Numbered from the stretch's first letter, positions 1 to 10,798 are shown. The stretch is DNA of 64,000 nucleotides from Metaphire vulgaris (GCA_018105865.1 CM030851.1:8826328-8890327), one strand, 5' to 3'. Notes: generated by a model from the sequence alone, not told the origin. Translations and numbers: made by a program.

Positions 1-146
1 AATCCGTAAGATGTTTCTATAAATGTACAAAGCCATCGTTAATATGTTTCAGTTGATCAAAAGAATGCCAATACTGTCGTTTGATTGTGGCTAATAGTAT
101 CTTCGCTTATTAAGCGGGGTAGGAGAGGTCAATGAAACAAGGATAC

Positions 147-245
147 AGACAAAAGAAGTAGTGGCAACAGCACCGATTGTTCCAACTGGAATCGACTTCT
201 GTGCATCTGCCAAATCTCCGGATCTGTTAGAACCAGCCATGATAC
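147..245 (-). CDS. KCC exon 9 (TM6 end and loop to TM7)
   Basis: This 99-nt exon encodes residues 470-501. It opens with the family signature [19 protein letters not shown], the cytoplasmic loop following TM6 in SLC12 transporters, and runs into the start of TM7 (TTSFV). The acceptor is ctgtag at 251-246 and the donor is T|GTATCC at 146. The first two bases complete the Gly codon begun by exon 8, so phase is exact. The exon ends after one base of the next codon, which in vertebrate KCCs is often Tyr. The next exon lies outside the window. The exon is too short to stand out as an open reading frame and was found by reading the minus strand. Confidence 0.93.
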
Positions 246-302
246 CTACAGAACACAATGCCTTAACAAGCCAAATTCAATATGGACAGCGCTGTTAGCG
301 CA

Positions 303-660
<358 letters not shown>

Positions 661-1051
661 ACATTGGGCCACTGCGAGCGATTTGGTTCAGTCTCCGATA
701 TAACTGTATGTAAAATGAGGGTCAACACCCGCAATAGAACTGGAGGTTAGTGCCTTCAGTTTTTCACGGCGTCGGTTGAAGGAGAATCGAGAGCCATTCT
801 TTCGCCGTCTTTTCCTCCGCCGACTGAGCACCCGATCTACTTGCTCATTTACAGCCGAGTCGATCGGGTGAACTTCTGGAGCGGAAACAAATCGAGATGT
901 TTCCGCTGCAGACGGACAGAAAGCGCATTTCTAAGCGACTTTTTTTTCTTTTAAAGCGATTATTTTAGATTTTCTCTGTACATCCAAAGGGAGGAATGAC
1001 CCTGCAATTGTCAGAGCTGTTACATTTACTGGAGTGTTCGAAGAGACTGAC

Positions 1052-1192
1052 CTGTGACCGAAGGAAAGAAGATGCCGATGAGGACGATGAAGGAGGTGGT
1101 GATGTCGACGATTATGTCACCCTTCTCTCGGTCACCGCTTTCCTGAGATCCAATTCGATTCCCAACGCTGCCGTAGCGCTGATAGGCATTCT
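1052..1192 (-). CDS. KCC exon 8 (extracellular loop end and TM6)
   Basis: This 141-nt exon encodes residues 423-468 plus split codons on both sides. After a divergent hydrophilic stretch rich in Gly, Ser, Arg and Glu it reads DIITVDITTSF-like (DIIVDITTSFIVLIGIFF), then PSVTG, the broken TM6 helix. In KCC1 the equivalents of P465 and T468 coordinate K+, and the following Gly-Ile-Met backbone coordinates chloride. The acceptor is TTTGCAG at 1199-1193 and the donor is CAG|GTCAGTC at 1051. The first two bases (AG) join the G left by exon 7 to give Glu, matching the conserved Glu of ENLW in vertebrate KCCs. No frame on the plus strand makes sense here. Confidence 0.93.
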
Positions 1193-1221
1193 CTGCAAAT
1201 GACCTACTAACCGATTACAGG

Positions 1222-1320
1222 GTATTAGCATTGGCGTGGCCACGGGGTGGGGTGGGGTGGGGCACGGGATTTGCGCAAAACCGTCGAGAAATTTTTTCGT
1301 GGGCGGATTAGGCAGATTTA
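1222..1320 (+). mobile_element. Truncated hAT-like MITE, family B
   Basis: The sequence begins CATTGGCGTGGCCACGG and continues GGGATTTGCGCAAA, as in the fuller family B copies at 10799, 42259 and 57859. The other terminal repeat is missing. A short GGGGT repeat sits inside. Confidence 0.55.
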
Positions 1321-1398
1321 TTGGATCAGAATCGATGGTCAGGAAATTCCTTGACGACGTTATTTTCCTTTATATTTTATAGTCAAGTAATCGTCGTC

Positions 1399-1400
1399 AC

Positions 1401-1485
<85 letters not shown>

Positions 1486-1486
1486 G

Positions 1487-1535
<49 letters not shown>

Positions 1536-1548
1536 TTACCATTATTGC

Positions 1549-1589
<41 letters not shown>

Positions 1590-1627
1590 GTTATTATTAG
1601 GCCTATTATTATTATTATTATTATTAG
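1399..1627. repeat. (ATC)n then (ATT)n microsatellites
   Basis: About 135 bp of ATC units (1399-1534) is followed after a short gap by about 75 bp of ATT units (1551-1627), ending 14 bp from the donor of KCC exon 7. The poly-Ile and poly-Asp frames here are not genes. Confidence 0.95.
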
Positions 1628-1641
1628 AAATACTTGCTAAC

Positions 1642-1862
1642 CGATGAATTTTCCGCTTCTTAGTCCTGGAATTCCTGGCTTTAGTTCCGGTTGGTTGTCG
1701 CGGTAGTAGGCGCAGTTGGGGTCGGTGGACGCTGTGATGTTGGTTACATTGGGACAGAACATCTGTTCCAGTAATCCTCCCGGATCTTTGCTGCAACGAA
1801 GCGTTCCGTTGCTGTCTTTAATCTTATCCAAAGCTAACAGTCGATCGCCCAAGAAGCAAATC
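1642..1862 (-). CDS. KCC exon 7 (large extracellular loop TM5-TM6)
   Basis: This 221-nt exon encodes residues 349-421. It carries the KCC hallmark: the long extracellular loop with four cysteines, here C350, C371, C384 and C398, which form disulphides needed for transport in vertebrate KCCs. Three N-glycosylation sequons follow the same layout: N366 (NGT), N386 (NVT) and N389 (NIT). It opens ICFLGDR, matching PVCLLGNR of vertebrate KCCs, and ends PGIPGLRSGKFI, matching IQGIPGLASG. The acceptor is TTCTTTAG before 1862 and the donor is ATCG|GTTAGC at 1641. Sequence between the cysteines is poorly conserved with vertebrates, as expected for this loop. Confidence 0.95.
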
Positions 1863-1966
1863 CTAAAGAATAGAACCATCGACCATCTCTAAAGCATCAA
1901 TTTTCAAAACATTGAAGACGCTAAAAATGCCTTAAGCATATCAGGACAGTCTCCTAGATTAACTTT

Positions 1967-2153
1967 ACAACAACAACAACAACAACAACTACAACTACAA
2001 CTACTACTACTACTACTACTACAACAACAACTACTATTACTACTACTCCTACTACTTCTACTACTACCCCTACTACTACTACTCCTCCTCCTCCTACTTC
2101 TACTCCTACTACTACTACTACTACTCCTCCTCCTCCTCCTCCTCCTCCTCCTC

Positions 2154-2227
<74 letters not shown>

Positions 2228-2275
2228 ACTACTACTGCCACAACTAATAATAATTATTATTATACCAAGAAGAAA
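1967..2275. repeat. Compound (CTA/CTC/CTG/CAA)n repeat
   Basis: About 280 bp of CTA-type units with CTC, CTG and CAA blocks, then AAT-like units. The following bases (2285-2330, ttttaagtggctaagaagg) weakly resemble the antisense SINE tail found after other AAT tracts in this window. Confidence 0.9.
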
Positions 2276-2508
2276 TAACAATAACAAAGTTTTAAGTGGC
2301 TAAGAAGGATTTCCGTTGTGCTGGGCTGGAAACGCATTGTCAGTTTTGTCGTCAGTTTAATCTGGTACCCAGTGGCTTACTCCCACTAGAATGATCTCCT
2401 TAAGACACCGAATTTCACGCCACAGCCCACAGACCGTCCATCTCTGACCTTCTTTCACCCGTTACACACCCCTCTTTCAGCTGGACGCATTTCTTCCTTA
2501 ATCAATAC

Positions 2509-2741
2509 CTCGGTCCTCTGTCTGGATTGGCGACGAAGATTCCGATGTAGACGCAGATGATGGAGAAGATGACGCAGAACAGGGCGATGGGAGAGAACTT
2601 GCTGACGAACTTTACTCCCACGAAGACGCAGAGGAACATGAGGATGAGAAGACACGTTCCGTAGACGCGATAGCAGTTGTACGCGTTGTTCGGGATGTTG
2701 ATCGGACCAAAGATGGCCGCCTGCGGAGGAGCCATGTATTG
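2509..2741 (-). CDS. KCC exon 6 (TM4-TM5)
   Basis: This 233-nt exon encodes residues 271-347 and two bases of residue 348. It contains YRVYGTCLLILMFLCVFVGV then KFVSKFSPIALF, the counterparts of MRVYGTCxLxxMxxVVFVGVKYVNKFA in vertebrate KCCs, covering TM4 and TM5 and the loop between. It ends NPDRGP; exon 7 completes Arg and continues ICFLGDR. The acceptor is ATATTCCAG before 2741 and the donor is CCGAG|GTATTG at 2508. The segment before the transmembrane part (QYMAPPQAAIFGPIN) matches the YxxPxxAIF loop but is shorter than in vertebrates. An upstream in-frame ATG in the intron is irrelevant. Confidence 0.95.
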
Positions 2742-2792
2742 CTGGAATATGAACAGCCGCAAAGAAACAACCTAATCCAAGTGCAGACTTCA

Positions 2793-2865
<73 letters not shown>

Positions 2866-2925
2866 TGATTTAAAGTGGTTTAGGAAGACGAATTAAGCCT
2901 TTGTGAAAACCACTGTAGTAACTCT
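2793..2925 (-). mobile_element. SINE1 tail fragment with (AAT)n
   Basis: About 70 bp of AAT units is followed by taaagtggtttagg...gtgaaaaccactg, which is the reverse complement of the 3' end of the tRNA-derived SINE (GTGGCTTTCACACAGG...CCACTTTAAA). The microsatellite therefore sits where the SINE's 3' tail would be. The tRNA head is missing, a usual 5' truncation. Similar units lie at 10587, 23525 and 57957. Confidence 0.7.
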
Positions 2926-2929
2926 CCGC

Positions 2930-3867
2930 ATTCAATAACCTAGTTTTCCGAAACAATTAATATACAAGAAACCGTAATCTGTGACAGCTGACCGCAAAAG
3001 TTACACACCTCTTTAATAAACGATTTAACGGATTCTAATGAAATACTGCAGCTCTTTTGAATGGCTGCTATCTAGATTCTAGATCACAAAGAGATATACA
3101 CTGTATAGAATCCAGTTAAATCCTAACGAATGTGGAGAGTTACAGCTTATTTTATGGCCTCAGCTATATCTAGCCATAGGCGCAAACCTGGTTGAGGGCG
3201 AGGTAAGCCAATTTGAACGTACACCTAGGGAAGGGATCACAAGACGTACAGGATGCAACAGGGGAGGGTATGAAAATATGAATTTTTGCGTATGTAATAT
3301 ATGGATGGCCCTCATGAAAGAACTAGATCTCTTTGTGTATTTAACATTCTGTTTAAATCGGTGCAGGCATAGTGAATTAAAATGAAAGATGAATCCACCA
3401 AGTCATTTTTATGCGTGTAATAAAGACTTCCCATCTCTTTATTCTATGTAGAATATTAACTTCCTCTGAATTTTTATAGCTTCCCTATAATGATACAAAG
3501 TATGCCTATAATTTATAAAATGATTTCATGAGATATCAAATTTTGCAAAAGTACAAAAGATGAAGCTTCGTAAGTGAAATGCAGCAATTAAACACGCAAT
3601 AAGAGTAGTGTTTATATAAGTGCAGAAAAAGTATCAATCAAAAGCATATAATAATATAAGGATCTGGAAACGCATAAATTTCGTATATAAATGTGCTGTT
3701 TTTTAAAATTATTCTTGGTAGTAGAAATTCTATACAGGGATTCTTTATTATACGTGTAATAATGAGGTGGGATTCATTTTTTCAAGGAATTCATTTTAAT
3801 TCACTACACAGGTTCGAGGCAGTTATAGCAGTACGTTTAGGATCAATTTTTTCCGGACACAGTGTAA
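2930..3867. other. Intron sequence, no feature seen
   Basis: AT-rich sequence in the intron between KCC exons 5 and 6. I see no reading frame with protein similarity, no terminal inverted repeats and no RNA gene. Confidence 0.6.
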
Positions 3868-3935
3868 TGTAATGTGTAATTTGTATAGCGCATCTTCTAT
3901 TTCTACTCAGAGGCGCTCCTGAAATTGGAGTCGCA
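3868..3935. repeat. Dispersed repeat with TATAGCGC core
   Basis: About 68 bp starting tgtaatttgtatagcgc and running through a CTCAGAGGCGCTCCT segment. A closely matching copy lies at 62279-62346. The TATAGCGCC core recurs at many sites (41980, 57374, 63243, 63453), suggesting a SINE or LINE 3' end. The rest of 3936-4500 has nothing recognisable. Confidence 0.6.
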
Positions 3936-4507
3936 TGGTAAAGTAGTGAGACCTTAGCTTTCGCATTGAGCAGAGCGATGGAGTAAGAAGTGATTCTCGA
4001 ATGGATGGATTCAAGGCATTCCAAAGGTAGGGTCCAGTCACTGGAAAAGCCCGACGCTGGGTAAGAGCAGTGCGTGATCTGGGGACATAAACATTCTTCT
4101 AATCAGTGGAGCGGAGCAGGCGATGAGCAGTGGAAGAGGGTGATTTGAAAAGCTCAGTAATGTACATGTAAGATGGTGCCTGACATCGAAGTGCTGCTGT
4201 GTGTGTGTATATATATAATGTAACTTTTGGTTTTCATGGCGAGGAATTCTAACTTAGTAAACCGGCGTCAATATCTTTGTTAATCGTCTGAGCAGATCTC
4301 AGTTTCTTTTGCCACAACAGATGCCAAATGACGGAAATGCTATTTGGCTGACATTCGCTATAGCATCGATTCGCTTGGGAAGAATATCGATATGTCAAGA
4401 GTTCCTAACTGCAAAGGCTCTCGAGCAGGCTATAGGCGCTTTGAGATAAACATGTGCTAACTATACATGTGCAAAAACAAAGTGCTGCACAAATCTGTCG
4501 TTACGTT

Positions 4508-4602
4508 GATAAACGCACACGCAAACACACAAACACACAAACACACAGGTGCACACACAACACAAACACACACAGACAGACACACGCGCGCTCTCTCTCT
4601 CT
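4508..4602. repeat. (CA)n/(CACACAAA)n and (CT)n
   Basis: CA-rich repeat with AACACACA variants, followed by a short CG and CT run. Confidence 0.8.
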
Positions 4603-4619
4603 AATATTTAGCTTCCAAC

Positions 4620-4810
4620 CAGGGACGTAGCCAGGAATTTGATTTCGGGGTATAAATATTGGGGTGGGGGTGGGTATAAATCTTAAGTATAAACCACATA
4701 AACCATGTAAATCGTATATAAATTACATAAAAACTTTAGGGTAGACTGATTTTGGGGGTATATATATATATATAGTGTTATACCGATACACCCCTGTCGC
4801 TACGCCTCTG
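4620..4810 (+). mobile_element. hAT-like MITE, family A
   Basis: 191 bp beginning CAGGGACGTAGCCAGGAAT and ending GTCGCTACGCCTCTG. The interior carries gggtataaatcttaa and a TATATA run like the copies at 15158, 19440, 26558 and 40207. No target duplication is visible here. Confidence 0.75.
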
Positions 4811-4864
4811 ATACCTGTCCATTTAGCAATTTACACGCGTACGATAACGATAGTGTACTGTAAC

Positions 4865-4865
<1 letters not shown>

Positions 4866-4896
<31 letters not shown>

Positions 4897-4980
4897 AAAA
4901 ATAAAATATTGGATTTCTATAGCGCCTTGGAAAGCAGCACAACAGTAGCTGCTTATTCTTAGGCGCTGTAGACACAAATA
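4866..4980 (-). mobile_element. SINE-like tail with (AAGT)n
   Basis: A run of AAGT units (4866-4896) leads into ggatttctatagcgccttgg...cagtagctgctta...ggcgct. The same unit, diverged, lies at 40568-40650 and 53945-54010, each preceded by an AAGT or AAGTATGT run. Read on the minus strand this is an element ending GGCGCTATAGAAATCC followed by an ACTT-repeat tail. Confidence 0.55.
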
Positions 4981-5373
4981 GACGCAGAATGATGCCGTTA
5001 TAAGAACGCATTAAAGAAATTCGTTTCTGATACGCATATTTTTCAATTATTTGGTTGTTTTATGGTGCGGATTTTCTCCTGAGATAGGTCCAGTTATTGG
5101 CTTTTGCCCTCCCCATCCCCTCTCCGGAGAGGAAGCGAGTGAGAAGGTGTCCCGTTGCCTTCGTCGCTGACAATAATAAGCGGAGAATAGCTTGCTCCTG
5201 CAAGGTCTCGCTATACTCAGTGGCTATAGGGGCTCAGGTTCGAAACCTGCGACCCTATGATTGCATGGCAAGAATCCTACCAGTATAACCTACCTAACGG
5301 GTCTGTAAAATAAAGTACGTTATATCCGAGGTACGTCATGCATATCCTTTATACCGTCCAATACGGTAGCGCA

Positions 5374-5374
5374 C

Positions 5375-5411
<37 letters not shown>
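5374..5411. repeat. (ATC)n microsatellite
   Basis: About 12 ATC units. Between 5090 and 5290 a B-box-like GGTTCGAAACC (5237-5247) occurs without a convincing A box, so I do not call a tRNA. Confidence 0.8.
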
Positions 5412-5412
<1 letters not shown>

Positions 5413-5766
5413 CACACGAGACCGTAGTTTGCGGTACGTTATAACCGAAGACTTGTTATTTTTATATAGGCCTAGCCATTAAGTTAATGTAATAACAGTA
5501 ATATTTCACCAATAGACACATGTATTCTGGAGCAGACATAAACATGGGTACATTTTCTAAAACCCAATCAATCATAATTCAGACCCATCCCAACCCACGA
5601 AAGCAATAGGGTTACTTTACCCAACTCACCGTAATACATTACAATTTCTTACACAATGACTTATTTTCTGACCCAACCCAACCATAACATAAACATGGAC
5701 ATTTCTGACCCAACCCAACTTATGGGTAGACCCAACCCATGTCCACGTCTGTTCTGGAGTCGACTC

Positions 5767-5905
5767 TGGAGGCGGCTCCAGGATTTGACAAGCGGGGGGG
5801 GACCGTTACGGTGGCAACTTCTAAGCATAATGGGTCAACCATTTGTTGATAGGTATGCAGTAGGGTCCCAACAGGGAGGCCACTGGGGGCAGACATTCAA
5901 TAGCC
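5767..5905 (+). mobile_element. hAT-like MITE, family D, partial
   Basis: Starts GGAGGCGGCTCCAGGATTTG and carries aacttctaa and caaccatttgttgataggcat-like sequence shared with copies at 12894, 46343 and, inverted, 30038 and 61495. It ends at about cattcaatag. It lies within 90 bp of the donor of KCC exon 5. Confidence 0.7.
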
Positions 5906-5991
5906 GGAACGGGTCCCCCCCACATCCCCATGTGGAGCCGCCATTGAGTCGGCCGACTAGGAAGGAGCATTCGATCGAATGTGCCACTGAC

Positions 5992-6177
5992 CAGGAGTAT
6001 CTCGACGGCGCCGACGATGTACATCGAAGCGGCCACCGTTGTTCCCAAGTAGAAGAGGATTCCAACGGCTCCCCCGAACTCCGGTCCAAGAGAACGGGAA
6101 ATCATGAAGTACGACCCCCCGCCGGGAACGACGCCGTTCGTTGCTATGGCGCTCATCGAGATCGACGTCGTCATCGT
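5992..6177 (-). CDS. KCC exon 5 (TM2-TM3 with family signature)
   Basis: This 186-nt exon encodes residues 209-270 in phase 0. It holds the strongest KCC signature in the window: [20 protein letters not shown] followed by [15 protein letters not shown], nearly identical to vertebrate KCCs (which have VPAGGSYYMISR). It continues [23 protein letters not shown]3. Y261 here corresponds to the TM3 tyrosine (Y216 in KCC1) that contacts K+. The acceptor is AACGCAG before 6177 and the donor is CTG|GTCAGTGG at 5991. The ATG at 6189 used by a longer frame is intronic. The nearest alternative family, NKCC, differs throughout this block. Confidence 0.97.
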
Positions 6178-6465
6178 CTGCGTTTCCATGGCAACAGCGT
6201 CAATTATAGTCGAGTATCGAAGTCGTGACTGCTTTTATTTCAGCTGTGTCACTTTTATCTTATAGTTAAGAAGCGTGCCTTATGCCTTATTCTTATTCTA
6301 AGCTTCTTTCCGTCCAGAGAGTGGCGGATCTGAAAGGTGTTTAGTCTGCCGAGGAGAGAGAAGTGAGTTAGACGAAAAAAACTGAAATATCGAAAACCTG
6401 TTCCCCGATGTCAGCACAAAGAGAGGAAGAAACCTCAGGACTTACAAGAGTTGTCTCAATGTTGA

Positions 6466-6521
6466 TAATAATAATAAGAATGATAATAATAAGAATGATA
6501 ATAATGATAATAATCACTAAT
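6466..6521. repeat. (AAT/AAG)n imperfect microsatellite
   Basis: Imperfect ATA-rich repeat immediately left of a MITE. Confidence 0.8.
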
Positions 6522-6693
6522 CAGGGTGCGATTTGTGACCTGAAGCAGAGGGGAAATATGTCGAGCTTGGGGGATGTAGTTGTTGGGGAACTGTAGCAGT
6601 GAGGAGGATGTAGTGGAGGGGGATGTAGCAATAGGGGGGATGCAGTTAGGCAGCGGGGGGAAATCCCACCTTCTCCCTACAAATCGCGCCCTG
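6522..6693 (+). mobile_element. hAT-like MITE, family K
   Basis: 172 bp with ends CAGGGTGCGATTTGTGACC and ACAAATCGCGCCCTG, inverted copies of each other. The interior is a run of ggggatgtag-type units. A second copy lies at 30952-31129, where the target duplication is clear. Here the flanks are AAT repeats, so a duplication cannot be judged. Confidence 0.85.
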
Positions 6694-6788
6694 ATAATAA
6701 TGATAATAATAATGATAATAATAATAATAATAATAATAATGATGATGATGATGATGATGATGATGATAATAATAATAATAATAATAAC
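6694..6788. repeat. (AAT)n(ATG)n(AAT)n microsatellite
   Basis: About 95 bp of AAT and ATG units next to the family K MITE. Confidence 0.95.
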
Positions 6789-7019
6789 AGAAAATAGTGG
6801 CAATGAACAGGTAATAATGATAATCTGAACGCATTGTTTGTTTTTCTTTTGCAACTCCAGAAATTCCGCAGTTCTAGGCTGTCAGATAACGTCTGTTGCG
6901 TTTTATAATACAACATATACGGCCTTCGAAGCCATCAAAGGCTTCTGCCGTGCAGTTATAAGAATGAAGAGCGAACAAAAAGTGGTGTTCGAGCAAAAGG
7001 AATTTCGGCGTAGACTAAC

Positions 7020-7160
7020 GCAGCAGCAGCACATGAACGCGATGACGAACGCCTCGATCCATCCAGCTGTTCCCACGACCCAGACGAGGCGGATGAAGAG
7101 GATGACGCCGAAGATGTTCTGGATGCACGGGAAGTAGACGCCAAGAACTGTTCCCAGCTT
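7020..7160 (-). CDS. KCC exon 4 (TM1 and start of TM2)
   Basis: This 141-nt exon encodes residues 162-208 in phase 0. It reads KLGTVLGVYFPCIQNIFGVI then LFIRLVWVVGTAG and ends FMCCCC. It contains TM1 with the ion-binding stretch QNIFGVI: N176 and I177 correspond to the K+ ligands, and G179-V180-I181 to the chloride-binding backbone, of KCC1. The acceptor is TTTCAGCCTCAG before 7160 and the donor is TGC|GTTAGTC at 7019. It follows directly on the lysine-rich cytosolic segment of exon 3. The correct frame contains no Met until the end, so open reading frames starting at Met here are in the wrong frame. Confidence 0.96.
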
Positions 7161-7194
7161 CTGAGGCTGAAATGGATACAGTATCTACTACTGT

Positions 7195-8196
7195 ATATAT
7201 ATATATATACACTATAGGGTCATAGGTCGCATTGGTTATGGGTCAAGGGCTCATTTGGTCACACGGTTCAAGGGTCATTTTGAGTGACCTATTGTCATCT
7301 CTCATACCTGAGTAAACCGTAAACCAAGTACTACTTAGGCCTATTTGTAGTACATCTAACTTTTCGTTTGGGTCTGTCGTATTCAATGAACTTCTGTTTC
7401 ATTGGGGGCGTAAAATGTACCCCTACCCCATCTACTTTTCGTTCCTACTCGCTTGCTTCAAGTTACATAAGCGGAAAACATCATTTTCAAGGTCTCTGTT
7501 ATGTATGTTTCCAAAAATAGAAAACTAGAACTAGTAGTCTTTATCTGTAGCTGGGTCTTCTTTATCCGATGAGGATTAGACATCGTGATGAATAATATAA
7601 CTGATATTCAAGATTTCCTGCATCTGGCTGTGCTGATCAAACGTAAGTCCTCGAGTTTTTTAAGGTCTATTAGCCAATGCTGTCGGTCCAAGCTAATGCT
7701 AGATTCCCTCTAGTGGCGCTTCCAGGTTGGATCGGGGTGGGGGGCTGTAGCTCACCAAATTTCAGCTTTGTCCCAGGTAATATTAGTAGACGACGACGTT
7801 TTTTTTCCTTTTCAATTATTTTCAGGAGTTGTCTAATGGGGGGGGGGCGCAATATGATGGACGACTTTTTTGCTCGTCAAATTTTTCCAGTTATTAACTA
7901 GGGGTATAGCTCCCGGTTTTTTCCGACTAGAACCGCCATATCTTCCACTAATTCTTTTTCATGATGTTAATCCCGTTATGGTAGTTTGTTTTTTCTTATC
8001 AGATATCAAAGGTTTTCATCTCTGTTTGACTCAGAAAAAAAGAACGAAATATAGGCCTATGCCTATATTGCCGCTTCAACAGTCACTCCATCCACCTAGC
8101 CTAACAATCTCTTCTATGATTTGTGACAAATACAAAGAGATTTTAAATTATTAATTTAATCAAAAATTGGCACGAAATTTTCAAAAAAAAAACAAC
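7195..8196. other. Intron sequence, little recognisable
   Basis: A short TA run (7195-7210) and unique-looking sequence. At 7860-7900 a motif gacttttttgctcgtcaa resembles the recurrent MITE motif, so part may be a decayed family C or B element (compare the gggggggcgc run at 7840). Confidence 0.4.
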
Positions 8197-8204
8197 CGCA
8201 CGGA

Positions 8205-8607
8205 CAGGCACGTCGGAACGAATTTTCAGCAGGGGGTGCAGATTTTCTCAAGACAAAAGTTGTGACAAGAAAAAAGTGTCGTCTCTTAAAAACCCTGATG
8301 AGCAAAAAGGTCGTCACTAACTTTATTTTATCCTCGTATTAGGCCACCTGATAAAAAAGGTCGTCGTCGTCGTCGCTAACTTAATTTCTTTACTTTGCCC
8401 TCCTAAAGACCTAAACTAAAAGCCCTGACGAACAAAAAAATTCCATCATCTCTCTTTCTTCTATTTAAAAATAAAAAAATAAAAAAATTAAAAATTAAAA
8501 ATCAAACAGTTAAAAAAGAGCCTTATCTTCCAGGGGTGCACTGCACCCCTGTTTTTTTCCAGGGGTGCAGCTGCACCCCTTGCATCCCCACTACCTCTAC
8601 GGGCCTG
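8205..8607 (+). mobile_element. hAT-like MITE, family J, with 8-bp TSD
   Basis: 403 bp from CAGGCACGTCGGAACGAAT to CTACGGGCCTG, flanked on both sides by CGCACGGA (8197-8204 and 8608-8615), a perfect 8-bp duplication. The interior includes cagcagggggtgcag, the motif gatgagcaaaaaggtcgtca and two blocks of ccaggggtgcagctgcaccc. Related copies are at 40942 and 61944. Confidence 0.9.
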
Positions 8608-8799
8608 CGCACGGACTTTTAAGACTGCCAACGGATTTTTATATTGTGTACAATGGCCTGAAAGGGTCTTTAACAATTGATCAAGGCACCCAGGAGACAA
8701 GACAACACATCAAAGAAGAAGCATATCAGAGACAATTAACTAAGCAAGAGACAAAGTAGGGGCTAAGCCAATTATCTGGAACTGACGAACATAGAGAGA

Positions 8800-8802
<3 letters not shown>

Positions 8803-8888
<86 letters not shown>
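8803..8888. repeat. (CT)n(TA)n microsatellite
   Basis: CT run followed directly by about 55 bp of TA. Confidence 0.95.
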
Positions 8889-8891
<3 letters not shown>

Positions 8892-9056
8892 TTTTAACCT
8901 ACCTCCGTTTATGCTTTTATGATATGTGCATAATACATATAGGGCCTAAATCATTATTGCAAAATTGCAATTTCCTTAAAGTCTGCTGGGTTTAATGCCC
9001 ACCGGAGGCTACACTCAAATACAGAACCTCTAGCAATTGATATTGGCCTATAAACC

Positions 9057-9060
9057 AAGT

Positions 9061-9094
<34 letters not shown>

Positions 9095-9120
9095 CAGGCA
9101 GACAGGCAGACAGACAGAAA
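9057..9120. repeat. (GA)n and (GGCA/GACA)n
   Basis: GA run passing into CAGGCAGA and CAGACAGA units. Confidence 0.9.
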
Positions 9121-9262
9121 TAGAATTAAGTACAATGCAGACAGGCATAGTCAATAATAACAGCTGACAGATAAACAGATATTTTTTGCAATAATAATAA
9201 TATAATAGTCCTGTAATTATTGTTACTATAATTACTACTGGTGCTGCTATTATTCCTACTAA

Positions 9263-9574
9263 AATAATACCCCCCTCCTCCTCTTGATCTTCTCTTCTTC
9301 CTCCTCCCCTCCTCCTCTTACCCTCCTCTTCTTCCTCCTCTTCCTGCCCCTCCTCCTAATAAGTAAGTTGTAAAACTACTACTACTACTACTGGTGCTGC
9401 TACTTACTACTACTACTACTACCTACTACTGCTCTTCCTGCTACCCTGCTCCTGCTGCTGCTGCTGCTGATCTTCTTCTGCTTCCTCCTCCCCCTCTGCT
9501 TCTTCCTCCTCCTCTTCACTGCTCCTCCTCCACTAATACCACGACTGCTACTGCCACCACTGCTGTAAAGTCTG

Positions 9575-9650
<76 letters not shown>

Positions 9651-9657
9651 GACTACG

Positions 9658-9695
<38 letters not shown>

Positions 9696-9846
9696 GGTGA
9701 CTACTACTCCTACTACGACCACTACTAGGCCTACTACTACTACTATTACTACTGCTACTACTACTACTACTACTACTACTACGACTACGACGACGACGAC
9801 TACTACTACTACTACTAAGATGACTACTACGACTACTACTACTACA
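9263..9846. repeat. Pyrimidine-rich CTC/CTT and long (CTA)n array
   Basis: About 100 bp of CCTCCTCTT-type sequence, then about 470 bp of CTA with CTG, CGA and CCT variants. It ends about 120 bp before the donor end of KCC exon 3. Reading frames of Thr, Ser or Val over it are not genes. Confidence 0.95.
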
Positions 9847-9964
9847 CGCTTCTGTATAAGTGTTATATACGAAATATACGGCATTTGAGCAAAACAATCG
9901 ATGCAAGTAAGATGTGAGTGATTAGTAATTGTCGCAGTTGAATTCTCAAAATAAATTTTTAGAC

Positions 9965-10156
9965 CTGCTGTGACGAAGTCGTCTTCTTTTTCTTCTTTTT
10001 CTTCTTCATCTTCTTTCCGTCGCCGTCGACATCCGGAGTTTCCGGCGGTTCGTCCTCCGCCCTGTCCACTCTTTCCGGATCCGGAACCATTCCGCCTTCG
10101 TAATTGGCCAGACGATAGATGACACGTGACACGAGCGGGAGCTGGTCAGCCTCTTC
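9965..10156 (-). CDS. KCC exon 3 (cytosolic N-terminus, Lys-rich)
   Basis: This 192-nt exon encodes residues 98-161 in phase 0 at both ends. EEADQLPLVSRVIYRLANYE matches FEEEMDxxPxVSSLLxxLANYT of vertebrate KCCs, the conserved segment that in KCC structures plugs the cytosolic entry. It then becomes acidic (EDEPPETPDVDGD) and ends in a basic run with ten Lys among eleven residues (147-158 area) before TTSSQQ. The acceptor is TTACTAG before 10156 and the donor is CAGCAG|GTCTAA at 9964. The Lys run comes from an AAG-rich stretch (TTC on the plus strand), so it is probably a coding microsatellite. Confidence 0.92.
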
Positions 10157-10584
10157 CTAGTAAGAAATAACGCAGAAATACGCGGCGACATACTTACTAT
10201 ACTCACGTCATTACTTCAGCCCCCCCGTCTTTTGCCAGTATGAGGCCCGTGGCACCTGGCGGCCTTCGGGACCCAGAACGGGCTGGATCCAGAGCCGTTC
10301 TAGGGTATAGATATGGTAGGCACGTGCCTAGGGCCCCGCGATATATGAGGGGCCGCGGCGGGGGTGAAAAACAGTTTTTTTGATGCTGGAAAAGTTGACG
10401 AGCAGAAGAAGGTCATCACGTTTTTTGGTGCTTAATCTTTCAATTAATTTATTCTCCAGAAGTTGTTAAACAAAAAAGGTCAAAACATAAAAAGGCTGGA
10501 GCGCGCATGGCCCTTAAGATGCGCGGGACCCCGGGCACAGTGCCTAATTTCCAATACATAAAGTCGGGCCTGCAGGCATTACTT

Positions 10585-10586
<2 letters not shown>

Positions 10587-10640
<54 letters not shown>

Positions 10641-10665
10641 AATGATAATGATGATGATAATAATG

Positions 10666-10723
<58 letters not shown>

Positions 10724-10795
10724 CAACAACAAGGCTTAAAGTGGTTCAGTAGGGTCTGCCCTGTGTGAGAACCACTGTTGTACCACTTAATGTCG
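10587..10795 (-). mobile_element. (ATG)n(AAT)n(AAC)n with SINE1 tail
   Basis: About 140 bp of ATG, AAT and AAC units followed by aaggcttaaagtggttcag...gtgtgagaaccactg (10733-10780), the reverse complement of the SINE1 3' end. Upstream at about 10279-10560 lies a diverged partial copy of the family I element (cagagccgttctagg, cctagggccccgcgatatatgagg). Confidence 0.7.
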
Positions 10796-10798
10796 ACT

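Noticed and set aside
5656..6228. 190-codon plus-strand frame
   Set aside because: Runs through a MITE and across the antisense of KCC exon 5; no coherent protein.
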